A DNA stretch of 64,000 nucleotides from Tetracentron sinense (lineage: Eukaryota; Streptophyta; Magnoliopsida; Trochodendrales; Trochodendraceae), in NCBI GenBank assembly GCA_015143295.1, contig CM026565.1:31194052-31258051 (forward strand), in the 5' to 3' direction. Under the pieces are notes generated by a model. That model searched no databases and had not been told where the DNA came from. It saw only the letters and a program-made list of their open reading frames with translations. Made by a program: the position numbers and the translations under genes. Below are positions 23,070 through 34,845 of the stretch, one piece after another. Every line of letters begins with the position of its first letter. Position 1 is the first letter of the stretch.

Positions 23070-25975
23070 TGTCAGTACCCCATTTTTACACCCTCTTTTA
23101 ACCATGGTTAATCAATTTAACCATGGTCAGCTCACCCTAACCCTAGGTAAGCCCTAAACCCTAGACCATACCCTAGCTAGACCTAAAACCCTAGGATATG
23201 GCGGGAATACTTGCGCTCACTGACACCATTTTGCTCTGAAGTGTAAGGGCAAGATCATTTTGGTTGAATTCCATGACCCTAAACCTTAAAAGCCAAACCC
23301 TACAGGCTCAAGGTCCATTTCAGTTTAAAAACCTAAGCTTTGGACCAAACCCTAGGTCTAACCCTAGGTAAACCCTAGACCTAACCCTAACCCTAGCCCT
23401 AGTCCTAAACCCTAGATAAACCCTAGGCTAGAAGCATTTGGGCTCAAGGCCCATTAGCAATCCCTTGCCCAAAAACCCCAAAACCATGGCCTAAACCTCC
23501 CCTGTGGGCCCATACATGGGCCCACAAGCCTTTAGAGCCCAACCCCAATGGGGCCCATCTCAAAATTTGAATTTTTAGGGTGCCAAACCCTTAAATGGTA
23601 AAGTCCTCATAGCTTTCACCCACATGTGTAAGGGCTGGGCCCAAAGTAGAAACTAAATCAAAAAATAAAAACTAATGTTCACTGTCTTCCCCAACAAACC
23701 AGCGTATAACAGCTATCCTCTGCTGCTCCAGCTACTCTAGCTCCCTCCTGGCCACATCAGGGTTGTCTCCCACCCCTAGGGTAATCCTCATCCTGCCCCT
23801 AAGGTCATCTCCCTCCTCTATTTAAACCACCCATCTCCAACACAAAGAGGGGGGCATTTTCTTTCTTCCACACCTAAGCTCTGTCAAAACCGAACCAGCC
23901 CAGCTTCAGTCTCTTTCGGCCCTTGGCCGTTCACCTCTGGTGATCCCCCAGACCTCCTTTATCATCTCAGACCCATCCCAACACCACCTCAACCCCCATA
24001 TCAGTGTCTCCACAACCCAGCTCAACCACCCGTCGCCACTGTACAAGGGTAGCAATTCTATCCTCTTATTTTTCTACTACATATCATTGTAAGGGACCCT
24101 TGATCCTATTCCAGGGGTCTCATATTTCAGTACTTATATGCTTCATCGTCTGTCAAACCAAGGATATATAGGGCCCCCTATGGCTTCCCGTAAGTATAGG
24201 GGACCCCTTGAGGTTGTTTGGTTTGGGTGCAACACCCCCTATAGTGCATGGCAGCCTCTCCTAGATACTGGGGGTCCCTCAAGTCATGAGGGAACCCCTG
24301 GTAACCATGGGGTGCACCCTCAGCAAAGAGGAAAAACTTTTTTCAAATTTTTTTTTTTCGCATTTCGGGTCGTCATTGTAACCAGCCCTTTAACTATGGT
24401 TAGGTTAGGCCATGGTCCAGTCCAGGGCCATGGTTAGTCTCACCTTACCCTGGTTACCTACCTTGGTTATCTCAGCCTCTAACTCACCCCTTAACCATGG
24501 TTAAACCAGGTCTAAACCTTGATTGACAGTTTGGCAAAATTACCAAACATAGCCTTTTTGGACCACTGTAGGGCCCACACCAGACATCCCCCTGGGCCCA
24601 CCAAAACCCCAAGGTCTTCCCTTTAGTCCAGGCTACCATCTTATGGTCTCAGACCCCCTGGGTCAATACCTAACTCGAGTTAACACCTTGCAAACCGTGG
24701 TTAAAAAGTTAAAAGCTGAAACTCGTTATTTCATGTATTACCAATCAGGATACCTTTGGCCCACTGTGGGGCCCACATATGACCTCCCCTAGGCCCGCCA
24801 AAGGCGCAAGGTGTTCCCTGTAATTCAGGCTACATACTCATGGTCTCAGTTTCCCCTAGGTCAGCTCCTAACCCGAGTTAAATCTCTGCAAACTATGGTT
24901 AAAAGTGTGATTGAAATTTCTATTTTTTTAACTCCTGGGCTTTGCACAGGGCCCAAAGCAGGTAGGAGGCTAATCTAAGCCCTGCCATGGTGATTGGGCT
25001 GAATCCTGACCTGACTAGACCCTTAACCATGGTTAAACTCACATTTGGTTAACATTTAACCATGGTTAAGCAGCCCTTAACCCATAAAATTCTGAAAAAA
25101 TGTTCATAAAATCAGAAATTTTGCAAGGAGTCCATAATGATCTTCTGTGATTATTTTGACCCTGGTTAGGACCCTTAACCATGGTTAAAGCCCACTTTTG
25201 GTTAACATTTAACCATGGTTAAGTAGCCCTTAACCAGCAAAAATCTGGAAAAATACTCAGAAATTCAGAAATATTCTGAAATACCCAAAAATGATCTGTT
25301 TCAACCATTTAACCCTGGTTAGAAACCCTAACCATGATGACCTACCCTCTTAACCATGGTTAAACAATCTCTAACCCTTGTGAAAAATCCCAAAAAATAC
25401 CAAAAATATTCAAAAAATCCAAAAAGACCAAAAACATGCTTACTAGTCTTTCTCAACCTTGATTAGCCCACCTAACCATTGTTAACACCCTTCTAACCGG
25501 GGTTAGACCTAAATCCTGCACTTGATCAACCCGGTCAACTAAACCCTAGCCTTCGAGCTAGAGTACCATTGACCACCTCATGCACACACACACACCCTTA
25601 ACCTTGGCACGGGCTCATGTGCCAGAATTACACTCGGTCTAATCTCACCCCATTGTGAATATGTAGGCAGCCCAACTTGGGTTCATTCCTAACTTAGCTA
25701 AGCTTTCTATCTTTCTTGGATTAGCATTTGATTAAACACTTAGGTATTTTAATTAATTCTGAGATCAAAATTGGCTTAAATTTAGGGAGTAGGTAACCAT
25801 TTTTAAAATGGAGTGCCTAACACCTTCCACCGGACTTAATCGAACCACTTACCTTAACTCTGATAGACCATTAAGTCCTTATCCAAATTCCTGGGACCTA
25901 TCCCTAAAAATGAATAGGTGGCGACTCTCAATCAAACCCTAATGTGGGAAGGAGAGTAAAAACTCCATGCTCACA
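23070..25975 (+). mobile_element. Solo LTR, family A (long form, 2.9 kb), TSD TCTAT
   Basis: It begins TGTCAGTACCCCATTTTTAC and ends CCATGCTCACA, with a perfect TCTAT duplication at 23065-23069 and 25976-25980. It is nested in the LARD-like element. A TATA-like CTCTATTTAAACC (about 23817) is present. Two internal tandem duplications explain its length: a unit of about 198 bases from 24542 and another of about 152 bases from 25020. TTAACCATGGTTAA-type palindromes are frequent. Confidence 0.85.
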
Positions 25976-26039
25976 TCTATGTTTAGCTCACACACAAGCA
26001 TACTAGATATGACAGAAGGATTGTCGTTTCATAGCATTT

Positions 26040-27390
26040 GACATAAAATGCTAGCCCATACACCAGATCGAATAGCTCGGCTCATAACATAAGATGAAAT
26101 ACAAAAAGGAAGCAACATGGTCTGCCACATTAGATAGAACATTTCGGCTCATTACATAAGATGAAACACAAAAGGGAAGCAACACGGCTCGCTATATTAG
26201 ATAGAACAGCTCGGTTCATTACATAAGATGAAACACAAAATTAAAGTAACACGACCTACCACATTAGATAGAACGGTTCAGCTCATTACATATAGGGCTG
26301 TCAATGGAGGAGATTCGGAGCAGATAGTGGTATATTCGTATCCGATCCGTTTAAGATAATCAACTATCCAAATCCGCTCCGATATCCGGCGAATATTAAA
26401 ACGGTGATTTCGAATTCGATTATTTAATCGAATTTGGATATTATCCAAATCCATCTGATTAATCGATCGAATACGAATATTAAAATTTGGATAATATCCA
26501 AATTTGATCCGGAATACAGTCCACAACACATTTTAACCTCAATCCAACGAGACAAAGAAAGCACTTACTTGCATTTTGTTGCCAATCTTTGGCTTTCCCG
26601 AACTGAATGCATCACGAAGCAAACCAACCACGTCCTCAACCTTCTCATATCTATTCCTCTCTGCATCCCTTAAACAGCTTCATGATCGGATTGGAGAGCA
26701 TAGGAGAGAAGAGAGAGCATAGGAGAAGAGAAGAAGATGAAACAGCGGAAAGATTTCGAAGAGGAGAAGGTGGATAAGTTAGGGTTAGGATTAGGGTTTT
26801 TTTCTTGTAACCTCCCATCTCGATCTCTTTTTACAACCAATGGCTGTCAATGGACGGCCTAATAGGTGCTCTTCTCGTTTGAGTTACAATAGGGATCATT
26901 GGATGGCTTGATCGGAGGATTAGAGAAGAAGAGGAAGGAGAGGAGAGGGTGTGGAGAGGAGAAGAGATGCGGCTGGAGATGAAAATCGTAGGTCTAGGGT
27001 TTAGTTTATTAGGTTGTATTTATATTAGTGTTAAATTACTCTCGTCCTCAATAGTTAAGAAAATTACTATCATACTAATTATTGTTTAAAGAATAGCAAG
27101 GTACATTAATGGAATTTTAAAAGTTTATATATATTGTCTTAAGCTGTTTGGATAGCTAGCAGATCGGATAGGGTACAATCCGTATCCGATCTGATTATAA
27201 ATGGATAGATATCAGGATATCAGAATCCGCTCTGCCGGATAAAAATCCGCTTAAACAAATACGGATCTTTTGTCGGATAGTTGACAGCCCTAATTACATA
27301 AGATGAAATACAAAAATGAAGTAACACAACTTGCTACATTAGATAGAGCAGCTCGGCTCATAACGTTAGTTGAAACACAAAAAGGTAGCA
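26040..27390 (+). repeat. Tandem GCTCGGCTCATAACATAAGA subrepeats, split by a hAT insertion
   Basis: Units of about 60-65 bases with GAAACACAAA-AGGAAGCAAC and ACATTAGATAGAAC occur four to five times at 26075-26292 and resume at 27301-27390 after the hAT element. They are part of the LARD-like element's internal region. Confidence 0.75.
26293..27292. mobile_element. Non-autonomous hAT element, 1000 bp, TSD ATTACATA
   Basis: Terminal inverted repeats TAGGGCTGTCAA and TTGACAGCCCTA are exact over 12 bases, and the 8 bp duplication ATTACATA (26285-26292, 27293-27300) is perfect, as expected for hAT transposition. Subterminal ATCCG/GGATA motifs are repeated in both orientations. No transposase frame. 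Confidence 0.9.
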
Positions 27391-27485
27391 CGTCTTATTG
27401 ACACACGTACAACTGGCATACAACCAAGCGACGCTTCTATTTCTCAAGACCTTGAGCAAAGCCCAAGATCCTGAGAGGAGGCATT

Positions 27486-28109
27486 TGTAAGGAGAAATAA
27501 TTCTCTAAGGCATTTATCTTAGACACACCCGACTTGACAACTTATTAATCCAACCCTCATTCCTATCTCACCCAACTTGAGCTCGGGTGTGAAGATAATA
27601 ACAATATCACCCGACCTAGATTGTGCTACCCGAGCTGGATGGCAATGATGTTGCATCACCTTGGGAAAGACCCTGTGACATGTCATGTCTTGTCAGTAAG
27701 TACGATTCTGACAGATATGATGTACAAATAATATGTCAGATCCTATTGACATCAAATATTACACAAGACACGTAAGAGCTAATTGAGAAGTAGAGAGAGG
27801 TTGTGCTCATCACCTATTAATGCCTAGTCCATTTTAACCATTTGGGGAATCATAATGACGGTTAAACAATCTCCTGACAAAGTGGTTGAGACAAAAACTA
27901 GATTCTATCAAACCAGAAGATCGAATGACACTGACACAGGTATATATAAGGAGTTCACTTACATTTGAAAAGGAGGGGAGAAAAAATTAACTTGACCGTC
28001 GAAGTGTCCTTGCAGGTTTGAGGACTTGCTTAAGAGGGTAAGAGTTGCTACACCGTGCTAAGTAGGCACCAAGGGAAAAGATTATATTATTTAGGTATGA
28101 ACCCCTACA
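27486..28109 (+). repeat. 3' LTR of the LARD-like element
   Basis: Begins TGTAAGGAGAAATAATTC directly after the purine tract, ends GAACCCCTACA, and is followed by AGAAA. See the full element entry. Confidence 0.85.
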
Positions 28110-28305
28110 AGAAATCTTATTAAAATGACTTGAGTTCACCCCCCATTGTTAAGAGCTCGTCAGCATGACCTCGCAGCCGAGTCATGCCCTTTTTAACTTC
28201 CAGAAGCGAAAGCTACATCTCAATTGGCTTAACAGGAAATAAAAGGGGTATGTGTCAGCTCTTGAGTTCATCTGGTAGGTTTCCCGCCAATTAGCACCTG
28301 AAGTG

Positions 28306-28662
28306 AGAGATCGAATCACAGTCAATCGCAATTGAATTCAAGGAGAGTTCATTCGCACCCATGGGCCAACACGTGTCCCTTTTAACTTATAATAATTGTG
28401 GTTAAGAGTTACCAACCCTTAGGGTTCAAAAATTTAACTTTTGTTTTTAAAAGAAATATTAAAAAATATTAACTATTAAAGGTTAAAAATTCTTAACTAG
28501 AGTTAACTATTTTTTTTCTAAAAACCAAGGTTATATTGTTAAACCCCGAGAGTTAGTGAATCTTAACCATAATTAATAAGGATTAAAAAAGACACATGTT
28601 GGCCCATGGGTGCGATTGAACTCTCCTTGAATTCAATCGCAATTGGCTATGATTTGATCTCT
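28306..28662. mobile_element. Foldback MITE (GATCGAATCACAG ends) related to the GGTTAAG family
   Basis: Arms of about 130 bases: left AGAGATCGAATCACAGTCAA, CAAGGAGAGTTCATTCGCAC, CCAACACGTGTCCCTTTTAA; right has the reverse complements (ACATGTTGGCCCATGGGTGC, AACTCTCCTTGAATTCAATC). The inner part is the GGTTAAG/ACCAAGG core seen elsewhere. The outer 100 bases also occur inside the mini-Helitrons. Confidence 0.85.
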
Positions 28663-28795
28663 ATGGAGAGGCCTCTACATAGGATCCAATACGGTTGCAA
28701 CCAGTCCCCTTGCATCCAATAGTTGCACCAAGACAGCACCTCATCTCATTAGGTTTATTTGAGATAATGCTAATCTTATTTGAGTTTTAAAATAA

Positions 28796-29859
28796 GGGAA
28801 GGGATCTGTAAACATATGGAAAAAAACATATAAGTTCACATATGCTTACCATCAATGGATCTCCTAATCTAACGGCACACTCTTTTATATCTATAAGGGC
28901 ATTTAAGAAAATTTAATATTTTTTAAAAGATTATCTCTATCTTTAGTTTCCTAAAGAGAGAAGAACGCATTCTCCTCTCTCTCTCGGCTCCAGCATTCTC
29001 TCTCTCCATCGTCTCTCTCTCTCTCTCTCTCCGGCATTATCTCTCTCTTCCTCCCCTCTTTCCTGCAGATTTCATGCATTTGTGGTTTCCTTTAAGATAA
29101 AAAAAGGTGAACAATCATTGTTGGAAAAAAAAAAATAAGGTGAAGAACAAGAAGACTGGCACATTTTATGACTCTTTTGCCTATTGATTATGTATTAGGC
29201 CCCATCCATATCTGTAGACCTTAGGGTATGTATAACCCTTGATCTCTTTGCATTCCAAAGACATTAAAACCTCTTAAACAAGTCATATGTATTACTGAAG
29301 TACATGGGAAGAACGGGTAGCTTTCCAATAGAGAAGAAAAGGAGTGTTTGGACAGATTTGTGACATGTTTTCCATCTCCATATATGTCCTCCACTCCATT
29401 ATTCTGATCGAGTGAATGATTGGAGCATCACTGGGCGACTGTTGTAAATTTAGCTCTTTCTTTCTTGAAATTTTGGATGTTGATTCATATCCCTTCATTT
29501 CTTCAAAATTCAATGGGGTTTTCATGTTGATTTTAGGGTTTCAAATAGGGGAGAGAAGAGAAAAGAGAAAGATGGGATAGGGTTTTGCGATAGGGTTTCC
29601 CATTTGGTTTTAAGGATGTCACGGGAAAAGTTTGGAACTCGTTGGAGAGACTAGGAAGAGAGAAAAAAAGGTGGAGAAAGAGGGGACGTTGGATCTCTCT
29701 CGAAGGAGATGAGTGGTATCTTAAAAAATTAATTTCCCTTAAATGCCATTCTACCCATAAATGAGTAATGTGATGGTAACCGTTGGATCTTCTGATCCAA
29801 AGGTTGTGTTCGTGTGTGAACATATATGTCTTATTTCATATGTCTCCCGATCACTTCCC
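28796..29859. mobile_element. Non-autonomous MULE (Pack-MULE candidate), TSD TTAAAATAA
   Basis: A perfect 9 bp duplication TTAAAATAA (28787-28795, 29860-29868), the hallmark of Mutator-like transposition, encloses inverted ends GGGAAGGGATC and GATCACTTCCC that continue for about 70 bases (ACATAT, GTTCACA). The interior has a CT-rich tract (28970-29050) and a higher-GC stretch with a 77-codon frame (29525-29292, minus). That stretch may be captured host sequence, but it was not recognised. Confidence 0.8.
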
Positions 29860-31126
29860 TTAAAATAATTATAAAAATACATAAAAATTGACAATTGTAT
29901 GACTAGTTAGACCCACGTCCTGTTTTTGTTACCACCAAGTGCAAGCTTAGAGGATCTAAAGTGCTTGCAGTTATTTTCAACTAGTAAAAGACCCGTGCGA
30001 TGCACGGATACGTCATAAAAAAAAATTTTGGAACGTCATAAGAAAAAAAAAAACTTTAAATTAATATATATTAGTTTAAAATTTAGTAACTTGAAATGTA
30101 GTAAATATTAGTAGATTTAGGGAGAATGGTAATAAAATAATTTGGAAAATCCAATCCCCACTATCATAATTCATTATTTTAATTGTAACAGTTTTTTTTT
30201 ACCATAAAGCACCGAAAATATGTGTAATAAAATGAAGAAATACTTAGGAATAATAGACCGAAAGAAAAGAAAAGAAAAGAAAAATTAAATACATTTCACT
30301 CTCGGGTCAAACAAATTCTGCGAGGATAAGAATATTAGTCCATTTATATTAGAAATAACTAAACAAATCTAACTATGGATGAAAATATATTGAATAGGTA
30401 CTTGGATATATTTGATAGGAGGTTCGTATTTATCTTCTCAAATGAGATTATAGATATGACCTAAGAATATAGGAGAAGTATATACCTGAAGATGTCATTT
30501 ATCACTCCCTCCTAATTAAAGCTGATAGTTAATGTTGAAATTCCATGGTCCCATGTACAAAAAAACATTAAAAAGGCGCTTCCATGTAGGAAACAACTAA
30601 AAAAACTTAAGCAATACTGGATATTCTTGCAGGTAAGAAATAAATGGAATTATAAACAGTGTCAAATCTTTCCTAAGCAATCTTAGAACAGTCATATCCA
30701 ATGGTATTGAACTGAAGCAGACCAATTCTTGAAGAAAAACCTATAAATACATACTAAATAAGGTAATTGCTCTAGATGAGAAGCTAATAAACATATTTGA
30801 TGGTAGATAAAATATCTGCTCAAGTAAATGTTTAATAAAGTCTGAAATGAAATGACAGCACAATTACCATAAATGGAATTCATTCGACAAAAACATAATA
30901 AATATTACTCAACTAATTATACAAAGCATTATTTTTCTAGAACACGGCGATAAAAAAAATATAGGATTGTGTTATGTACCAGCTAAAACAATAAAACACA
31001 TTTGCCTATACCCAACAACGGATAGAAGGTTGATAATCTGAAGAGTTGAGGGCATCACCAAATAAACATGTGCTTCAGAGGACAGCATTTTCTAGACATA
31101 TATAAACTAATGTAATGAATGAGAAC

Positions 31127-33425
31127 TGTGAGCATGGGATCTTCCTACCCACTTTCACAATTATATGTTTTGACTTGAGTCGCCACCTATTCATTCTTAG
31201 GGATAGGTCCCGGGTATTTGTTTGTTTGGATAAGGCAAATAGTCTAATCAGAGTTAGGGTAAGTGGTTCGATTAAGCCCTGAGGAAGGTGTTAGGCACCC
31301 CAAGACCCCCGTTTTATAACGGTTACCTACTCCCTAAACTTAAGCCAATTATAATCTCAAAGTTTAATTAGAATGTCCAAAGTTTTTAAGTGAGTGCTAA
31401 TCCAAGAAAAATAGAAAGCTAGATGGCTAGGGTCGAACCCGAGTTGAGTTGCCTACGTACTCACATGGTGAGATCAGACCGAGCGTAGTTCTGGCACATG
31501 AGCCCGTGCCGAGGCTAGGGGGGAGTGTGTGTGTGCATAGGATGGTCAAAGGGTCTAGCCTAGAAGGCTATGGTTTAGTTGACCGGGGAGGTCAAGTGCA
31601 AAGTGTTAAGTCTAACCGCGGTTAGAGGGTATTTATCCATGGTTAGATGAGCTAACCAAAGCTAAGGAGGTCCTACAAGTCTCTTTTTGTATTTTTTATA
31701 TTTTTTGAGATTTTTTGGGGATATTTGAATGTTTTTTATATTTTGGTTATATTTGAATGTTTTTGGTGTTTTGAGATTTTATCATGTTTTTGGTATTTTG
31801 AGATTTTATCATGTTTTTGAATTTTCATATAGGTAAGATTTTGACAAACTTAACTAAAGTCAAATTTAGTCCAAGAGTTTGGCTAAAAGATTATAGTTTA
31901 AGACATAAAGAGGGATGTGCCTTATGAATAGTAAATGGTCTATTACCAACACCTATTTTGTTGGATTGATGTTGATAATAGATCAAATACCATTGTCTTT
32001 AGTATGAAACATTTTTGAGAATGTCCTCTTTAAGTCCTTACACCATCATTTATCTTAAGTCCTTAAACCATCACCTACCCATTCAACATAGAACATGAAG
32101 AAAAAATAAAGAAATGAAAGAAAATGAAAACTCATCCTCTCCCTTTTAAGGTGGTTCATTTACACCATTATTAATGATGTAATGTTGCTCTAAAGAATGT
32201 TAGGGAGATGATGAGCTTTCACAAAAAATTCTAGAAAGAGGACTAGAATCTCAAAAGAAAACAAAATGAAAAAGAGAGGTATAGCTTTAGCTTCCACTCT
32301 CTATGGGCCTACCCATATCCACACTTGTGGGTACATAAAAAAGAAGAAAATATGTACATGGAAAGGAAAAGAAAAAAGGAGCATCTCCTTGCCTTTGATA
32401 TGGGGTCCCTCTACACCATTGATTGGTGTAGAGAGGCCCAACTATGCTTGAGAAATGAGAGATCAAGAAGAGAGAACCAAATTAAAAAAAAGATAAAAAA
32501 GAAGAGAAAATGAAAGAATGAGTGCCTACTCCTCCAAGAATTCTCCTTCAATGCTCCAAGGGGTAGGGTTTTAGAATCCACAAAGGAAGAGAGTTAGTGA
32601 AGAACTCTAAGCTTTTAGTCTTAGAATTCTTTCCAAACTCTAAACCTTAGTTTCTTCTCCCTTCTTCAAACTCAAGAGAAACACAAGTGGGTGGGAACCT
32701 TCTAGGGGTCTTGAGGGATGAATCTAAGGGGCTAAGGGATTGGTATTTATAGGAAAACTAAGAGGTTGGGTTGTGTCTTTTACATGGGGGATAAAAGGAG
32801 CTAGTGGGTAAAGACTTGAGTGTTGTAAGGTGAGTTGATAGATTGAGTGTTGTAAGGAGTGTAAGAGAGTTGGTGGGTTGAGTGAACTATGAGTTATATA
32901 GGTATGGGTTGATGTAAGAGAGGTGTAAGAGAGTTGGTGGGTTGAGTGAACTATGGGTTATATAGGTATGGGTTGTAGGATATAGGGTAGGTGGATATGG
33001 ATATGTGGATTAGGTCTTATGGATCATGGGTTATTAGTAGATGGGTCATGGGTTATGATTATTGGACTTTGACTATGACATTTGGGCTTGGGCTATGGAA
33101 ATAGGCTTTGGCTTAGGCAATTGGGTGATTGGGTATTTGGGCTTGACTACTTGGGTTGGGTAATAAAATTAGGTAATTGGGTTTGATTGAGTTGTCTAGG
33201 TATAAGTTTGGTCAAATGAGCTTGGGCCTTGGGTATACCTAGGGCTTACTAAGGTTAGGCTAGGGCTACCTAGGGTTAAGCTTAGGGTTAACTAGGGTCT
33301 TAACTAGGGTTTAGTCCTATGGTTAAGGGTTTACCTAAGGTTTGGAACTAGGGTTGATCTAGGGTTTGGACCATAGCTAAATTAATTAACCACGGTTAAG
33401 GGGGTGTAAAAATAGGGTGCTGACA
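31127..33425 (-). mobile_element. Solo LTR, family A (minus orientation), TSD AGAAC
   Basis: On the minus strand it begins TGTCAGCACCCTATTTTTAC (33425) and ends CCATGCTCACA (31127), flanked by a perfect AGAAC duplication (31122-31126, 33426-33430). A TATA-like CCTATAAATACC lies near 32755-32744. It is the third member of the family at 9715 and 23070. The frames inside it (for example 32266-32513) are not coding. Confidence 0.85.
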
Positions 33426-34608
33426 AGAACATCACCCAATCCCTAACGGAAATCATGAAATCTCTAACAGAAATCATGAAAGATGACCAATCTCAAAGAA
33501 AGAAAATAATCTAACGCATTCCTTTAGCAAGCATTTTAAGAGAATAAGGAGGAAGCCAGAGAAAAACCCCAAGGGAAGCATCACATGCCCCATCGGTAGT
33601 GTGTGCTAGTCACCACTCCATTGATCCAGGTTCCACTTCCAAGAGGGTATGAGTGTTGTCATCTCCACCCACCCTTGACTAATTAGAACAGATACTAAAC
33701 TACTAACCGGGGTTACGGCCTAACCGCATATGTCTAAAAAAAAAAAAAGATAAAAATCGCATAACTGACCTTTCCACCTAGTAGATAGTAGTTATCTTCC
33801 TCGTGCATTACTAAATGTTCTAATAAAGCTTAGAGTAAAAAATAGCAGCCCAGTTCAAAAATAGGTGTTTCCTGAATTGAGAATAGAAACTAACCGGTAA
33901 CTCCCTGCATCTCCTGAATAGTAAACACCTGGACATAAATCGGGTGTTCAGAAAAACATTACAATCTCCAGAATAATATCTTTGTTGCCCTAAAACTCGT
34001 CGCAATACTTGATGGTCCATGAGTTAGAAGGTGTTCATATAAAATAAGAGCCTTGCAAGAGACTGGTCATTAGTTATTTCTATATCTATAAAATTGTAAG
34101 AACTTGAACGGGTGGAGAATAAACAAATGACAGAAATATATAAATCTGTAATTCCCTTCTAACTATTGACCTTACTGAAACGACACACCCCTCCCTTTTT
34201 CAACCGCCCAAACTGACACAACTCGTAAAATGAACTTTGTTTAATTAACTACAACGTTGCCACCCAACATATCTCAAAATCCACTGGCCTCGTTTATTGT
34301 GAAAAATATTAAAGGAGATAAAGAGGTATGAATAGAAGAAGAACTCTTTAATTATAGAGGTTCTGTTCTCTTCAAGGTCATTACAGAGAGCAATCGATAG
34401 AAGACTTTTATCTTCTCCTCTATGTTGCGCATATATATGGGGCTCCTGCCGGAAAGCCTATCCGGCATTTTCCAGAGAAATTAAGTATATGAGAACGAAA
34501 AAATTAACATCGTTTAAGGTAATATTTACTATGTTTCTTCTTTTGTGTATTCTTTTCTCTTTCAGTAGCAACTTGTCAATACATAGTTTTTGGACTTTTA
34601 ATTTCCAG

Positions 34609-34845
34609 TGTGCAGAGTCAGCATTAAAATCTGTAATTGGTGATCTATCCAATACACACTTTGTTGGGAATGCACCGATGGTTCATATTGATATACAGCC
34701 AACAGAGGACGTACCTGGCCTTCCATCTTTTAAGGTATTCATCTTCGTAAGTACTGAACTGGTTATAGTCTGAGATGTCGTATTTCCCTAAATCTCTGCA
34801 CCATTATCTTCTAAATTATAGGAAAAGGTGAGGGACAATGTATAG
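34609..34845 (+). pseudogene. Gene fragment with intact splice sites, protein not recognised
   Basis: A 42-codon exon (34609-34734) bounded by TTTTAATTTCCAG and AAGGTATTC reads CAESALKSVIGDLSNTHFVG then NAPMVHIDIQPTEDVPGLPS. It splices in phase to a short exon (34822-34845) that reads EKVRDNV and stops. The composition is typical of real coding sequence. No upstream exons with a start were found, so it is a C-terminal fragment rather than a gene. Its place inside the Helitron candidate suggests capture. It could instead be the 3' end of a decayed resident gene. Confidence 0.5.

Larger units (their letters stand above)
21800..28109 (+). mobile_element. Complete non-autonomous LTR retrotransposon (LARD-like), TSD AGAAA, with two nested insertions
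   Basis: Two related LTRs of 626 and 624 bases (21800-22425 and 27486-28109) both begin TGTAAGG and end CCTACA. The whole element is flanked by the perfect duplication AGAAA (21795-21799 and 28110-28114). A polypurine tract, GAGAGGAGG (about 27472-27480), precedes the 3' LTR. Once the nested solo LTR (23070-25975) and hAT (26293-27292) are removed, the internal region is only about 1.1 kb with no gag or pol. It therefore depends on a partner element. The LTRs differ by many substitutions, so the insertion is old. Confidence 0.85.

Noticed and set aside
29533..29823. 96-codon minus-strand frame
   Set aside because: It runs through the terminal inverted repeat of the MULE and is not conserved-looking.
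32266..32513. Two overlapping 60-codon frames
   Set aside because: They lie inside the minus-oriented solo LTR, are lysine-rich from A-runs, and match nothing recognised.
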